The notes: generated by a model from the letters alone, not told the origin. A DNA stretch of 64,000 nt from Prevotellamassilia sp. (GCA_009775705.1 VSQE01000001.1:39437-103436); one strand, 5' to 3'. Counted from the first letter of the stretch, positions 1-9,122 are shown. Made by a program: numbers and translations.

Positions 1-1798
1 AGTGGCCGGCATTCATCACCATCGCGTTGGGCGGAGTGGAGATGGGAGCGGCAAAGCAGGCGCTTGCGGCCACGGCGGCGGCCATCATGAAGGGAGTGGG
101 GGAGACGCCGAGCTGTTCGGCAGCGGCCCAGGCGATGGGAGCCACGAGGATGGCGGTGGCGGAATTGCTGATGAAGGTGGAGAGCAGCGAGGTCACTACA
201 TAGACTCCGGCCATGGCGGCGATGGGTCCGTAGGCGTGGAGCGTGCCTACCAGACTGGTGGCTATCCAGGCCGAGATGCCTGTCTTCGAGAGTGCTGTCG
301 ACATGGGCATCATGGCGGCGATGAGCACGATGCTTTCCCAGCCTATCATTTTGTAGGCTCCGTCCACGCTGCGCACGCATTTGGTCAGCACCATGAGCAG
401 GCCGGCAATGATGACGGCGGCCACGGGCTTCACGCCGATCTGGTCCGCAAAGACCATGGCCAGCACCATGACGGCCATGATGGCGGCGGCCAGCGGAGCC
501 TTGTGGTTCAGGGTGACCAGTTCCGCCTCCTCGGCCGGGCTGCCTATGACGATCCATTCGCGGCATTTCTTGGCAAGGCTCTCGATGCCTTTCCACGCCC
601 CGTGTACCAGTACCATGTCGCCGGCTTTGACAGCTCCGTCCATGATTTCGTCGAAGATGTAGCGTCCGTTGCGTTTCACTGCCAGGATGTTCAGGCCGAA
701 GCGCTCGCGGAAGTTGGCGGCGCGCAGCGGGCGGTTGATGAGAGCCGATTCGGGCGTGATGAGCACTTCGGACAGGCCTATCTCGTAGAAGTCCAGTTTG
801 CTTTGTCCGTTGCGTTCCTCGTCTTCGTGGAAGGTGAGGTTGAAGATGTCCGCAAATCGCAGGGCCTGTTCGCGGTGTCCCAGCACGTAGAGAGTATCGC
901 CGTCTTGCAGGATAGTGCCCGGCAGGGCGGTCTCCTGGATGACATTGCCCCAGATGGATTTGCTCTCGCGCCGCACTTCAAGCAGCGTGAGGCCGTAGCG
1001 CGAACGGATTTCCAGCTCGCCCACCGTGCGGCCGGACAGCAGGGAGCGGCCCCGCAGGTTGAGGCGGAACACGCAGTCGCTGATGTGGTATTCGTGCAGC
1101 AGTTCGCCCAGCGACTTGTTGTCAGCGCTGTCGGTCTGTTCGCGCCCTTTCTGGGAGAGGAAGAGGCGACACAGAGGATAAAGTAGCAGCAGTCCCGTGG
1201 CCAGACAGATGAGGCCGATGGGCAGGAAATCGAAGAAGCCGAAGCCCGGCAGCCCGTTGTCGCGCAGGTAGCCGTCAACGATGAGGTTGGGCGGGGTGCC
1301 GATAAGGGTCAGGATGCCGCCCATGCTGCTGGCGAAGGCCAGCGGCATCATCAGTTTGGAGGGGCTGGTGCCGGCCGTTTTGGCCATGGCCAGAATGATG
1401 GGGAGCAGCAGGGCCACGGTGCCGGTGTTGCTCACGAAGCCGGCCACGACGGCGGTCACCGTCACCACGAGGAAGAAGAGTTTCAGTTCGCTGTTGCCGG
1501 CCAGCCGGAGCAGTTTTCCGCTGATGATTTTGGCCAGTCCCGTCTGGAAGACGGCGCCGCCCACGATGAAGAGTCCGATCATCATCACCACAGCGCTGTT
1601 CGAGAATCCGGCCAGCGCCTCGGAAGGTGTGAGCACGTTGAATACAAGCAGGGTGGCCATGGAGCAGAGGGCCACGATGTCGGAGCGGATCTTGCCGATG
1701 ACGAAAGCCACGGCCGTGAGGACGAAGGTGACCACGGTGACGGTCGCCTGCGCCTCGGGAGTGGCGAGAATTTCTGAAAGATGTGAGAGTGTTTCCAT
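1..1798 (-). CDS. SLC13/DASS-family anion transporter with two RCK-C domains (3' end beyond window)
   Basis: Inner-membrane sodium-coupled dicarboxylate or sulfate type transporter. About 599 residues are visible and the C-terminus lies beyond the window start. The protein opens METLSHLSEILATP and reads as hydrophobic helices. A family SNT motif (SNTGTVALLLPI) sits near residue 122 and a second (SNSATAILVAP) near residue 549, matching the two inverted repeats of the DASS fold. Between the membrane halves lie two soluble TrkA-C/RCK-C domains, near residues 238-330 and 350-430 (FRLNLRGRSL and RPLRAANFRERFGLN). These domains usually regulate ion or anion transporters. The substrate cannot be read from the sequence; sulfate, citrate and succinate are all possible. 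The ATG at 1796-1798 directly precedes the first helix. The gene is codirectional with the next permease, but a possible promoter lies between them. Confidence 0.85.
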   Translation of the reverse strand, partial: METLSHLSEILATPEAQATVTVVTFVLTAVAFVIGKIRSDIVALCSMATLLVFNVLTPSEALAGFSNSAVVMMIGLFIVGGAVFQTGLAKIISGKLLRLAGNSELKLFFLVVTVTAVVAGFVSNTGTVALLLPIILAMAKTAGTSPSKLMMPLAFASSMGGILTLIGTPPNLIVDGYLRDNGLPGFGFFDFLPIGLICLATGLLLLYPLCRLFLSQKGREQTDSADNKSLGELLHEYHISDCVFRLNLRGRSLLSGRTVGELEIRSRYGLTLLEVRRESKSIWGNVIQETALPGTILQDGDTLYVLGHREQALRFADIFNLTFHEDEERNGQSKLDFYEIGLSEVLITPESALINRPLRAANFRERFGLNILAVKRNGRYIFDEIMDGAVKAGDMVLVHGAWKGIESLAKKCREWIVIGSPAEEAELVTLNHKAPLAAAIMAVMVLAMVFADQIGVKPVAAVIIAGLLMVLTKCVRSVDGAYKMIGWESIVLIAAMMPMSTALSKTGISAWIATSLVGTLHAYGPIAAMAGVYVVTSLLSTFISNSATAILVAPIAWAAAEQLGVSPTPFMMAAAVAASACFAAPISTPPNAMVMNAGH

Positions 1799-1826
1799 AA
1801 GTTTGCTAAGGTTTCAGTTTTCCGTG

Positions 1827-1857
1827 CGAATATAGCGTTTAGAATCGAATTGACCAA
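1827..1857 (-). promoter_or_regulatory. Candidate Bacteroidetes promoter for the SLC13 transporter
   Basis: On the minus strand a TTG (1857-1855) is followed after 20 bases by TATATTCG (1834-1827), one mismatch from the TAnnTTTG -7 box. It lies about 30 bases upstream of the start codon. Confidence 0.45.
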
Positions 1858-1891
1858 TAGCAATCCCTTGTTTTTTGGCCTTCGCCAATCT

Positions 1892-2815
1892 TTAGCAGAG
1901 CGCCAGCGCGATGAGCGGGATAGTCACGACCGAGAGCAGGGTGGTGAGGAAAATGCCTTGCGCCATCAGCCGTTCGTCGCGGCCGTATTGCAGACAGAAC
2001 ATCACGCCGTTCACGCCTACGGGCATGGCACTCAGCATGACGGCGACGTTGGTCACGAAGCTGTCCAGTCCGAGCAGGCGGAACACCGTCAGGATGATCA
2101 GGGGCATGAGCAACAGGCGGATGGCGGCCATCGTGTAGACGAAACGGCCCGACAGCACATCGCGTATGGGTATGCCGTTCAGGGTGGAGCCGATGATGAG
2201 CAGGGCCGAGGGGACGGTCATGTCGCCCACCAGATGGAACCAGCCGGCCACGGGAGCCGGCGGCTGCCACTTGAAGAGGGCGATCACCACGGCCGCGAGG
2301 GCGGCCACCACGCAGGGTGAGAAAAGCAGGCGCGGGCGGAAAGCCTCACGCAGGCGGCCCGAGCCGGTGACGAAAATGATGCCTACCGTGAAAATGAGCA
2401 CGTTGAAGGGAATGGTGAGCACCGAAGCGTAGAACACGGACCGTGGGCCGAAGATGGCGCAGACCACCGGAAAGCCGATGAAGGTGACGTTGCCGAAGGT
2501 GAGCATGAAGCGCAGCAGGCCGCGCCGTTCCGCACCCATGGGGCGCAGTCCCGAAAAGAAGTAGGCACCACCGATGAGCAGCGCGTGGTTGAGCACGGAG
2601 ACCAGCATCAGCTGCATGATCTCTTCCGGCTCGAAGACGAGGCCTTCGCCCATGACGGAGGACAGGATCAGACAGGGAGCTGACACGTTGAGCACGAATA
2701 CGGACATCTTGCGGTTCAGGGCGGGATCCCACAGGCCGCGGCGCGTGGCGGCGAATCCGGTCAGCACAACCCCGAAGAGCATCAGCATCTGTGTTACGAT
2801 ATGAAGGTAGTCCAT
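1892..2815 (-). CDS. AEC-family transporter (auxin efflux carrier / malonate permease type)
   Basis: Predicted inner-membrane permease of 307 residues, the usual length for the AEC (auxin efflux carrier) family. It starts MDYLHIVTQMLMLFGVVLTG and shows about ten hydrophobic segments in two halves. The middle has the family's Asn/Gly-rich helix (NVTFIGFPVVCAIFG), and a similar motif recurs near the end (MLSAMPVGVNGVMFCLQYG). Bacterial members export or import carboxylates such as malonate, but the substrate here is unknown. The start at 2813-2815 sits about 27 bases downstream of a clean TAAATTTG -7 box. It is transcribed away from the flavo-diiron gene, with which it shares a 99-bp divergent spacer. 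Confidence 0.85.
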   Translation of the reverse strand: MDYLHIVTQMLMLFGVVLTGFAATRRGLWDPALNRKMSVFVLNVSAPCLILSSVMGEGLVFEPEEIMQLMLVSVLNHALLIGGAYFFSGLRPMGAERRGLLRFMLTFGNVTFIGFPVVCAIFGPRSVFYASVLTIPFNVLIFTVGIIFVTGSGRLREAFRPRLLFSPCVVAALAAVVIALFKWQPPAPVAGWFHLVGDMTVPSALLIIGSTLNGIPIRDVLSGRFVYTMAAIRLLLMPLIILTVFRLLGLDSFVTNVAVMLSAMPVGVNGVMFCLQYGRDERLMAQGIFLTTLLSVVTIPLIALALC

Positions 2816-2841
2816 GACGGTAAGATTTTTGTTTCGGGGTG

Positions 2842-2849
2842 CAAATTTA
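2842..2849 (-). promoter_or_regulatory. -7 box (TAAATTTG) for the AEC transporter
   Basis: A perfect TAnnTTTG box on the minus strand, 26 bases upstream of the AEC start codon. It mirrors an identical box on the plus strand at 2872-2879. Confidence 0.7.
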
Positions 2850-2871
2850 GAGATTAATCGGGATTTATCTT

Positions 2872-2879
2872 TAAATTTG
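2872..2879 (+). promoter_or_regulatory. -7 box (TAAATTTG) for the flavo-diiron gene
   Basis: A perfect TAnnTTTG box, 35 bases upstream of the flavo-diiron start codon. With the minus-strand box it forms a 9-bp inverted repeat, GCAAATTTA / TAAATTTGC. Confidence 0.7.
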
Positions 2880-2914
2880 CACTTGATATTATATCCCCTA
2901 AAATTGACAGCAAC

Positions 2915-4105
2915 ATGATGCAGCAGATTACCGATAAAGTATATTACGTGGGTGTGAACGACCGTGTGAAGTATCGTTTTGAAGGCCTGTGGGCCCTTCC
3001 GTCGGGCGTGTCCTACAATTCCTATCTTGTGGTGGACGAGAAAGTGGCCTTGATCGACACCGTGGACGTGGCTTTCTTTGCCGAATATCTGGAAAAGATC
3101 CGGAATGTCATCGGCGGGCGTCCCATTGACTACCTCGTCATCAACCACATGGAGCCGGACCACTCGGGTGCCATCTCGCTCATCCGTAAATACTATCCGG
3201 ACATTCGTCTTGTGGGCAATGCCCGGACGTTCGGCATGGTGAGCGGTTTCTACGGTGAGGACGCAGAGGGCGGCGTGGAGGTGAAGGACGGCGATGTGCT
3301 GTCGCTGGGTCGGACGGAGTTGACGTTCTATCTGGCCCCGATGCTCCACTGGCCCGAGACGATGGTGACGTTCGATGCCGACCGCGGCATTCTCTTCTCG
3401 GGCGATGCCTTCGGTTGTTTCGGTGCGCTGAACGGCGCGGTGCTTGACACGCAGATGGACACGTCCGTCTACTGGCCCGAGATGGAACGTTATTTCGCTG
3501 CTATTCTCGGAAAGTTCTGTGCTCCCGTACAGACGGCCCTGAAAAAGCTGTCCCCGTTGCCCATTCGCATGATCTGTTCCACGCACGGACCGGTCTGGAC
3601 GGCCGAGGCGGCGCGTGCCGTCGAAACTTACCGCCGTATGAGTGCCGGAGAGACGGCCGAGGGCGTAGTGGTATGCTACGGTTCGATGTACGGCAACACG
3701 CAGCGCATGGCCGAGGCGGTGGCCGAAGGTGCGGCTGCTGCGGGCGTGCGGAAAATCGTGGTCCACAATCTCAGTGTCTCACAGCCCTCGTTCGTTCTGG
3801 CCGACATCTTCCGCTATAAGGGGCTGGCCATAGGCGGACCCACTTATAACGGCGGTCTCTTCCCCGTGGTAGAGGATCTGCTGAAGCGTCTGGCGGGCCG
3901 CAGCGTGGCGGGTCATAAACTGGCTGCTTTCGGCGGTTTCACATGGAGCGCGCAGGCGGTGAAGGTCATCGAGTCCTATAACGAGAAGATGAAGATGGAG
4001 CCGGTGGCTCCTTCCGTGGAATGGAAGCAGGGTCCCGATGCCGGAGCGTTGGAGCGCGCCTACGCTTTGGGACGTGCCCTTGGCGAGGCTGTACGCGAGG
4101 CCTGA
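2915..4105 (+). CDS. fprA: A-type flavoprotein (flavo-diiron O2/NO reductase)
   Basis: Cytoplasmic enzyme that reduces oxygen, or nitric oxide, to protect anaerobes from oxidative or nitrosative stress. It has 396 residues, the normal class A length. Residues 1-245 form a metallo-beta-lactamase fold carrying the diiron ligands: H78, E80, D82 and H83 (in HMEPDHSG), H145 (LHWPETM), D164 (SGDAFG) and H224 (STHGPVW). Residues 250-396 form a flavodoxin domain with the FMN phosphate loop GSMYGNTQ at 256-263 and GGPTYNGG later. No rubredoxin or NAD(P)H domain is fused, so a separate rubredoxin or coenzyme F420-like donor is needed; none is adjacent. The first of two in-frame ATGs was chosen. A strong hairpin follows the gene. 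Confidence 0.95.
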   Translation: MMQQITDKVYYVGVNDRVKYRFEGLWALPSGVSYNSYLVVDEKVALIDTVDVAFFAEYLEKIRNVIGGRPIDYLVINHMEPDHSGAISLIRKYYPDIRLVGNARTFGMVSGFYGEDAEGGVEVKDGDVLSLGRTELTFYLAPMLHWPETMVTFDADRGILFSGDAFGCFGALNGAVLDTQMDTSVYWPEMERYFAAILGKFCAPVQTALKKLSPLPIRMICSTHGPVWTAEAARAVETYRRMSAGETAEGVVVCYGSMYGNTQRMAEAVAEGAAAAGVRKIVVHNLSVSQPSFVLADIFRYKGLAIGGPTYNGGLFPVVEDLLKRLAGRSVAGHKLAAFGGFTWSAQAVKVIESYNEKMKMEPVAPSVEWKQGPDAGALERAYALGRALGEAVREA

Positions 4106-4128
4106 CGGCATCAATGACATATCCGCAT

Positions 4129-4167
4129 ACGGAAAAGCGCCATCCCGTCAGGATGGCGCTTTTCCGT
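4129..4167. terminator. Bidirectional intrinsic terminator
   Basis: A perfect 17-bp stem (4129-4145 with 4151-4167) and a 5-base loop, with AAAA and TTTT inside the arms. It lies between two convergent genes and can serve both. Confidence 0.85.
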
Positions 4168-4187
4168 GTGTCCATAGGGCAGGATTC

Positions 4188-5150
4188 TTATCGGGCCTCC
4201 ATGGTTGTCACTCCGATCTCGCGGTAGGTGTCTCCGTCTTCATTTTCGGTATAGTCTTCCTTGATGTAGGAGTATTTGTCCTTGAAGGTGACGCTGGTAT
4301 AGCCTTCGCCTTCGATGTCATCGTTGTTCTCGCTCCAGTCGTAATAGAGGATGCCGTTGGCTTCGTTACCCCACTTCCATGAACTCTTTTCACAGTATCC
4401 GTTCGGGTAGGTGACAAAGTAGGTGCCGTTGGGTGAGAAAACGACAGACTGGGGGCTATTGTTGTTCATCAGTTCTTCTATCACTTCCTGTTTTGCGTCC
4501 TCGATGCTTATGCCCGGCTCAAGCATTGCGCTGTTGATGTCGAAGGCTATCAGTTTTGCCGTTTGCATGTCGAACTTGAAGTGTACCGTTTGCGTCCCGT
4601 TGTAGCTGGCCCATAGTTCAGCGTATTTCAGTGTCCATGTGCGGCAGAGCTTTTGTGTGTTTCCGCCGGTGTAGGCACTATGTTCCTTGTTAACGTCGAC
4701 CGTGCTGGTGATGCCAGTCTCGTTATTGGTGAAGCGGATAATGCTGGCGTCCGGACTTATGACAACATTGCCATAGTTATCAAGGCGGAAGCTTCCGTCG
4801 CTTTCTACGGTATAGTTTCCGTAGACGAAATAGTAATTGTCAGTGGAGCGCGTAGCCTTGCGCGGTGTGCGGAGCAGGCGGGCGATGTCTTTTCTGCTGT
4901 TGACGACAGTGGGCTTCTCGGCTTTGCGCACATAAGAGGTGTAGCCTCTGCGTGTGAGGATGTAGGTGCCGTCGGCCAGAAACTCGAACGACTCAAACTC
5001 GAAGTCCGGATCCTGTACGTTGTATTTGGCCGCGTAGGCCGCGTAGGTCTCTTCGGTGAAATTGGTTTCGCCTGAGGGAGTTTTCACGTCTGTGATGTCT
5101 TGCTGTTGCTGGTCGTCATCATCGCTACAGGCTACGGGTATAAACGCCAT
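4188..5150 (-). CDS. Hypothetical surface-exposed lipoprotein with lipocalin-like C-terminal half (start uncertain)
   Basis: Unrecognised lipoprotein of about 320 residues. A cysteine in FIPVAC is followed directly by SDDDD and QQQQ. An acidic stretch right after the lipid-anchored cysteine is the lipoprotein export signal that Bacteroidetes use to send lipoproteins to the cell surface. The C-terminal half (FSPNGTYFVTYPNG, then KWGNEANGILYYDW) resembles the strand pattern of Bacteroides lipocalin-like domains. The function is unknown. The only in-frame ATG near the cysteine (5148-5150) leaves just seven residues before it and no charged n-region. The reading frame continues upstream to a TTG at 5246, through KFLTKAFPTRLPEFAAASMAF, which looks more like a signal peptide. 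The true start may therefore be a non-ATG codon near 5205-5246. Confidence 0.65.
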   Translation of the reverse strand: MAFIPVACSDDDDQQQQDITDVKTPSGETNFTEETYAAYAAKYNVQDPDFEFESFEFLADGTYILTRRGYTSYVRKAEKPTVVNSRKDIARLLRTPRKATRSTDNYYFVYGNYTVESDGSFRLDNYGNVVISPDASIIRFTNNETGITSTVDVNKEHSAYTGGNTQKLCRTWTLKYAELWASYNGTQTVHFKFDMQTAKLIAFDINSAMLEPGISIEDAKQEVIEELMNNNSPQSVVFSPNGTYFVTYPNGYCEKSSWKWGNEANGILYYDWSENNDDIEGEGYTSVTFKDKYSYIKEDYTENEDGDTYREIGVTTMEAR

Positions 5151-5266
5151 GCTGGCGGCGGCAAATTCTGGCAGACGTGTCGGAAACGCTTTGGTGAGGA
5201 ACTTAGTCTGGGTTACAACCGTTTCTACGACATCATTGAGCCCCAAATCCCGCAGCGGATTTTTTT

Positions 5267-5296
5267 CGCCTGCCGCCCGGTTCTGTGCGGCAGGCG
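5267..5296. terminator. Inverted repeat downstream of polA
   Basis: A 10-bp perfect stem, CGCCTGCCGC (5267-5276) with GCGGCAGGCG (5287-5296), lies just past the polA stop. On the polA strand it is followed by A residues rather than T residues, so it is not a textbook intrinsic terminator. It may be a processing or anti-decay hairpin. Confidence 0.45.
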
Positions 5297-5302
5297 TTGT
5301 AG

Positions 5303-8059
5303 TCAGTGGGCTTCGAGCCAGTTGGCGCCCGTTCCGCAGTCGGCCAGCAGGGGTACCTGCATGAAGAAGGCGGCTTCCATCTCCTCGATGACAATGCGGC
5401 GGACGGACGGCTCCTCTTCCGGCAGGACGCTGAAGTTGAGTTCGTCGTGTACCTGAAGAATCATTTTCGAGCGGATGCCCTCCTGTTCGAAGCGGCGGTC
5501 AATGCGGATCATGGCCAGTTTGATGATGTCGGCGGCTGTGCCCTGAATGGGGGCGTTGACGGCATTGCGCTCCGCATAGCCTCGCACCACGGCATTGCGC
5601 GAGTTGATGTCCGGCAGATAACGGCGGCGGCCGAACTGCGTTTCGATGTAGCCTTTCTCGCGGGCGTCGGCCACGCTCTTCTCCATATATTCGCGTATGC
5701 GCGGGTAGGTGGCGAAATAGCTGTCGATGAGTTCGCGGGCCTCGGTGCGCGACACCTCCATGCGTTCTGCCAGTCCGAAGGCCGAGATGCCGTAGATGAT
5801 GCCGAAATTGGCCGTTTTGGCCTTGCGCCGTTCATCGCGGCTGATGTCTTCGATGGGTTTGCGGAAGATGCGCGCGGCCGTGGCGGCATGGATGTCACGC
5901 CCGTTGCGGAAGTCCTGGATCATGGCTTCGTCGCCGCTCAGGTGGGCCATGATGCGCAGTTCTATCTGCGAATAGTCTGCCGAGAAGAAGAGGCAGCCCG
6001 GTTCGGGGACGAAGGCTTTGCGTATTTCCCGTCCGTCATCGCCCCGCACGGGGATGTTCTGGAGGTTAGGATTGCTGGACGAGAGACGGCCCGTGGCGGT
6101 GACGGCCTGGTTGAAGGAGGTGTGCAGGTGGCCTGTGTCGGGGTTGACGAGGCGGGGTAGGGCCTCGATGTAGGTTCCTGTCAGCTTTTTCAGTCCTCTG
6201 TGGTCCAGAATCTTGCCGGCTATGGGATGTTTGTGGCGCAGGCTTTCGAGCACCTCCTCGCCCGTGGAGTATTGTCCGCTCTTGGTTTTGCGGGCCTTGT
6301 CACTGAGGTGTAGCTCCTCGAAGAGGACCGTGCCCACCTGACGGGGCGACGTGATGTTGAACTCATGGCCGGCGAGGGCATAGATTTCCTGTTCGATCTG
6401 TTCCATGCGGCGGGTGAAGAGGCTGCCCGTGGCGGCGAGGGCTTCGGTGTCGAGGCATACCCCGTTGCGTTCCATGCGGGCCAGTACGGGCATAAGGGGC
6501 ATCTCGATGTCGCGGAAGACGCTTTCCACGTTGTGGAGACGCATTTCCTCGGTGAGCGGCTCCATGAGGCGGAGGGTGACGTCGGCGTCCTCGCAGGCAT
6601 AGTCGCGGATGTCGCGGGGCGCGAGGTCGGCCATGTTGCGCTGCGCGCGGCCTTTGGGACCTATCAGTTCCTCGATGTGGATGGTGCGGTACTTCAGGTA
6701 GACCTCGGCCAGATAGTCCATGCCGTGTCGCAACTCGGGCTGCACAACATAGTGGGCCAGCATGGTGTCGAACATCGGGCCTGCGAGACGGATGCCGTAG
6801 GAGGCAAGGACCGTGAGATCGTATTTCAGGTTCTGTCCCACTTTCAGAATCCGAGGGTCCTCGTAGAAGGGCTTGAAGATGTTTGTGATTTTTAACGCTT
6901 CGGATTCTTCAGGTGGAACAGCTACGTACCAGGCCCGTCCGCCGGACACGGCAAAGCTCAAACCTACCAGTTTTGCGCGGATGGCTTCGACGGAAGTGGT
7001 TTCTGTGTCCAGACTTACCGTTTCGTTTGTCAATAAAAAATCACATAGTTTTTTTGCTTCCTCTTCGTTCTCAATAAGATGATATTCGTGGGGTACGTCT
7101 TTCAGTGTTTTGAGATTTTCCTTGAAAGATATTTCTTTCCCCTCGGTTGTATTTTCCGCAAAGAGAGAGCCTTGTACAGGGCCTGCTGCGGGGGAGGGGA
7201 ACAGGCGTTCGATGAAAGAGCGGAACTCCAGCTGCTCGAAAATTTTTCGCAGCGCGGCGGTATTGGGTTCGGGGCGACGGAGAGTCTCTAACGAAAAGTC
7301 CATGGGGACATCGGTGCGTATGGTGGCAAGGTAGCGCGAGAAGCGGATTTGCTCGGCATTGTCCTCCACCTTCTTTTTGAGTGCGCCCTTCAGTTCGGTG
7401 GTGCGGGCAAGCAGGTTCTCGATGGAGCCGAACTGTGCGATGAGGCGGGCTGCGGTCTTCTCGCCCACGCCGGGACAGCCCGGAATGTTGTCGGCGGCAT
7501 CGCCCATGAGTCCGAGCAGGTCAATGACCTGTTCGGGCCGTTCGAGTTGGTATTTGGCGCAGACTTCGGCCGGTCCGAGAATCTCGGCAGGCGAGTTTCC
7601 ATGGCCCGGGCGGCACATCAGGATGCCGGGAGCCACCAGCTGGGCGTAGTCCTTGTCGGGGGTGAACATCCGTACCTCTACTCCCTGAGCGGCGGCCAGA
7701 CGGGCGGCGGTTCCGATGACGTCGTCGGCCTCGAAGCCCTCCACCTCCAGAATGGGGATGCCGTAGGCGCGGATGATGTCCTTGATGACGGGGACGGAAC
7801 GGCGTATGTCTTCGGGGGTGGACTCGCGCTGGGCCTTGTACTGGGGATAGGCCTTGTGGCGGAATGTCGGGCCGGCGGGATCGAAGGCGATGGCGATGTA
7901 GTCGGGGAGTTCCTTGCGCAGCACTTCGTCGAGGGTGTTGACAAAGCCGAACACGGCGGAGGTGTTGAAGCCTTTGGAATTGATGCGCGGTGAACGGATG
8001 AGCGCGTAGTAGGCGCGGTAGATGAGCGCGTAGGCATCGAGGAGGTATAGTTTTTGCAT
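5303..8059 (-). CDS. polA: DNA polymerase I
   Basis: Repair and Okazaki-fragment polymerase of 918 residues, a typical full length. Residues 1-290 form the 5'-3' exonuclease (LLDAYALIYRAYYAL, then EADDVIGTAAR and the helix-hairpin-helix GVGEKTAARLI). Near residues 340-510 is a 3'-5' proofreading domain in which the DxE motif (SLDTETTS) is present, so proofreading is probably active. The C-terminal polymerase carries motif A (ADYSQIELRIMAHLSGD, near 693), motif B (RRKAKTANFGIIYG, near 745) and motif C (LQVHDELNF, near 871). It starts at the ATG at 8057-8059 and is divergent from the polyprenyl synthase. It is a single gene with no obvious operon partner. Confidence 0.97.
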   Translation of the reverse strand: MQKLYLLDAYALIYRAYYALIRSPRINSKGFNTSAVFGFVNTLDEVLRKELPDYIAIAFDPAGPTFRHKAYPQYKAQRESTPEDIRRSVPVIKDIIRAYGIPILEVEGFEADDVIGTAARLAAAQGVEVRMFTPDKDYAQLVAPGILMCRPGHGNSPAEILGPAEVCAKYQLERPEQVIDLLGLMGDAADNIPGCPGVGEKTAARLIAQFGSIENLLARTTELKGALKKKVEDNAEQIRFSRYLATIRTDVPMDFSLETLRRPEPNTAALRKIFEQLEFRSFIERLFPSPAAGPVQGSLFAENTTEGKEISFKENLKTLKDVPHEYHLIENEEEAKKLCDFLLTNETVSLDTETTSVEAIRAKLVGLSFAVSGGRAWYVAVPPEESEALKITNIFKPFYEDPRILKVGQNLKYDLTVLASYGIRLAGPMFDTMLAHYVVQPELRHGMDYLAEVYLKYRTIHIEELIGPKGRAQRNMADLAPRDIRDYACEDADVTLRLMEPLTEEMRLHNVESVFRDIEMPLMPVLARMERNGVCLDTEALAATGSLFTRRMEQIEQEIYALAGHEFNITSPRQVGTVLFEELHLSDKARKTKSGQYSTGEEVLESLRHKHPIAGKILDHRGLKKLTGTYIEALPRLVNPDTGHLHTSFNQAVTATGRLSSSNPNLQNIPVRGDDGREIRKAFVPEPGCLFFSADYSQIELRIMAHLSGDEAMIQDFRNGRDIHAATAARIFRKPIEDISRDERRKAKTANFGIIYGISAFGLAERMEVSRTEARELIDSYFATYPRIREYMEKSVADAREKGYIETQFGRRRYLPDINSRNAVVRGYAERNAVNAPIQGTAADIIKLAMIRIDRRFEQEGIRSKMILQVHDELNFSVLPEEEPSVRRIVIEEMEAAFFMQVPLLADCGTGANWLEAH

Positions 8060-8120
8060 GTCAGGGTTCTTTTTATCGGTAAAATTACGTAAAATAATCC
8101 GTTCCTTGATGAATAATTAG

Positions 8121-8128
8121 TACTTTTG
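8121..8128 (+). promoter_or_regulatory. -7 box (TACTTTTG) for the polyprenyl synthase
   Basis: A perfect TAnnTTTG box ending 19 bases before the start codon in the divergent spacer with polA. No equally good box is seen for polA on the other strand. Confidence 0.7.
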
Positions 8129-8147
8129 TAAGCCAAAAAAACAGCGA

Positions 8148-9122
8148 ATGATCGAGTTGTCAGACATACTCCGGCCCGTTGAGGCGGATTTGGAGCGCTA
8201 CAGGCTTCTCTTCGACGGGACGTTGACCCATCCGGATGAATTTCTGGGCGGAGTGTTGGCGCATGTGCGTGGCCGCAAAGGCAAGATGATGCGCCCGCTG
8301 CTGGTGCTGCTCATGGCCCGCGAGGCCGGCGGTTGCAGCGAGTGCAGCCTGCGGGCGGCCGTGGCGCTGGAGCTGCTGCATACGGCCTCGCTTGTTCATG
8401 ACGACGTGGTGGACGAGAGCGGCGAACGGCGCGGACAGGAGAGTGCCAATGCGGTATACGGCAACAAGATTGCTGTTCTTTTAGGCGATTATCTGCTGTC
8501 GCTGTCATTGCGGCAGGCGGCGCTGACAGACCGTCCGGAGATGGTGGACATCATCGCGCAGCTGGGTGGAACGCTCTCGGAGGGCGAAATTTTCCAACTG
8601 GCGAACATCCGGCAGGCCGTCTCTACGGAGGAGGCTTATTTTCGCATCATACGCCACAAGACTGCGGCCCTTTTTGCCGCCTGTGGTCAGCTGGGTGCGC
8701 TCTCGGCCGATGCGGGTGCGGATTTTACGGAGTTGGCCCGTGCCTTCGGCGAGGAAGTGGGCGTATGTTTCCAGATAAGGGACGACATTTTCGATTATTT
8801 CGAGGATGCGGCCATCGGAAAGCCTACGGGCAACGATATGGCCGAGGGAAAACTGACACTGCCGGCCATTTATGCGCTGGACCGGAACCCGGACGCGGAG
8901 ATGTTGCAGCTGGCGGACCGCGTGAAGAAGGGTGAGGCGGAGAAGAAGGAAATAGCACGTCTGGTGGACTTCACCAAGCGCGAGGGTGGCATTGACTATG
9001 CGCGCCGCGTGATGCGCGAACGGCACGATGAAGCCCTCGGGATGTTAGCCGGTTTCCGGGACGCGGAGGTGCGGCAGGCCTTGTCGGACTATCTGGATTT
9101 CGTGGTAGAAAGAGCTTTGTAA
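8148..9122 (+). CDS. ispB: Polyprenyl diphosphate synthase (octaprenyl/solanesyl type)
   Basis: Condenses isopentenyl diphosphate with an allylic diphosphate to make the long isoprenoid chain of menaquinone. It has 324 residues, the length of the IspB group. The first aspartate-rich motif is HDDVVDESGERR near residue 84 and the second is QIRDDIFDYF near residue 211; both hold the magnesium-binding DDxxD. Helices around them contain GNKIAVLLGDYLL and the FQLAN segment typical of long-chain synthases. Chain length cannot be fixed from the sequence. It is transcribed alone, with its own promoter and a strong terminator. Confidence 0.92.
   Translation: MIELSDILRPVEADLERYRLLFDGTLTHPDEFLGGVLAHVRGRKGKMMRPLLVLLMAREAGGCSECSLRAAVALELLHTASLVHDDVVDESGERRGQESANAVYGNKIAVLLGDYLLSLSLRQAALTDRPEMVDIIAQLGGTLSEGEIFQLANIRQAVSTEEAYFRIIRHKTAALFAACGQLGALSADAGADFTELARAFGEEVGVCFQIRDDIFDYFEDAAIGKPTGNDMAEGKLTLPAIYALDRNPDAEMLQLADRVKKGEAEKKEIARLVDFTKREGGIDYARRVMRERHDEALGMLAGFRDAEVRQALSDYLDFVVERAL

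Noticed and set aside
2..1186. 394-codon plus-strand frame, His/Gly-rich
   Set aside because: Shadow of the SLC13 transporter on the minus strand. The odd composition comes from reading the complement of hydrophobic codons.
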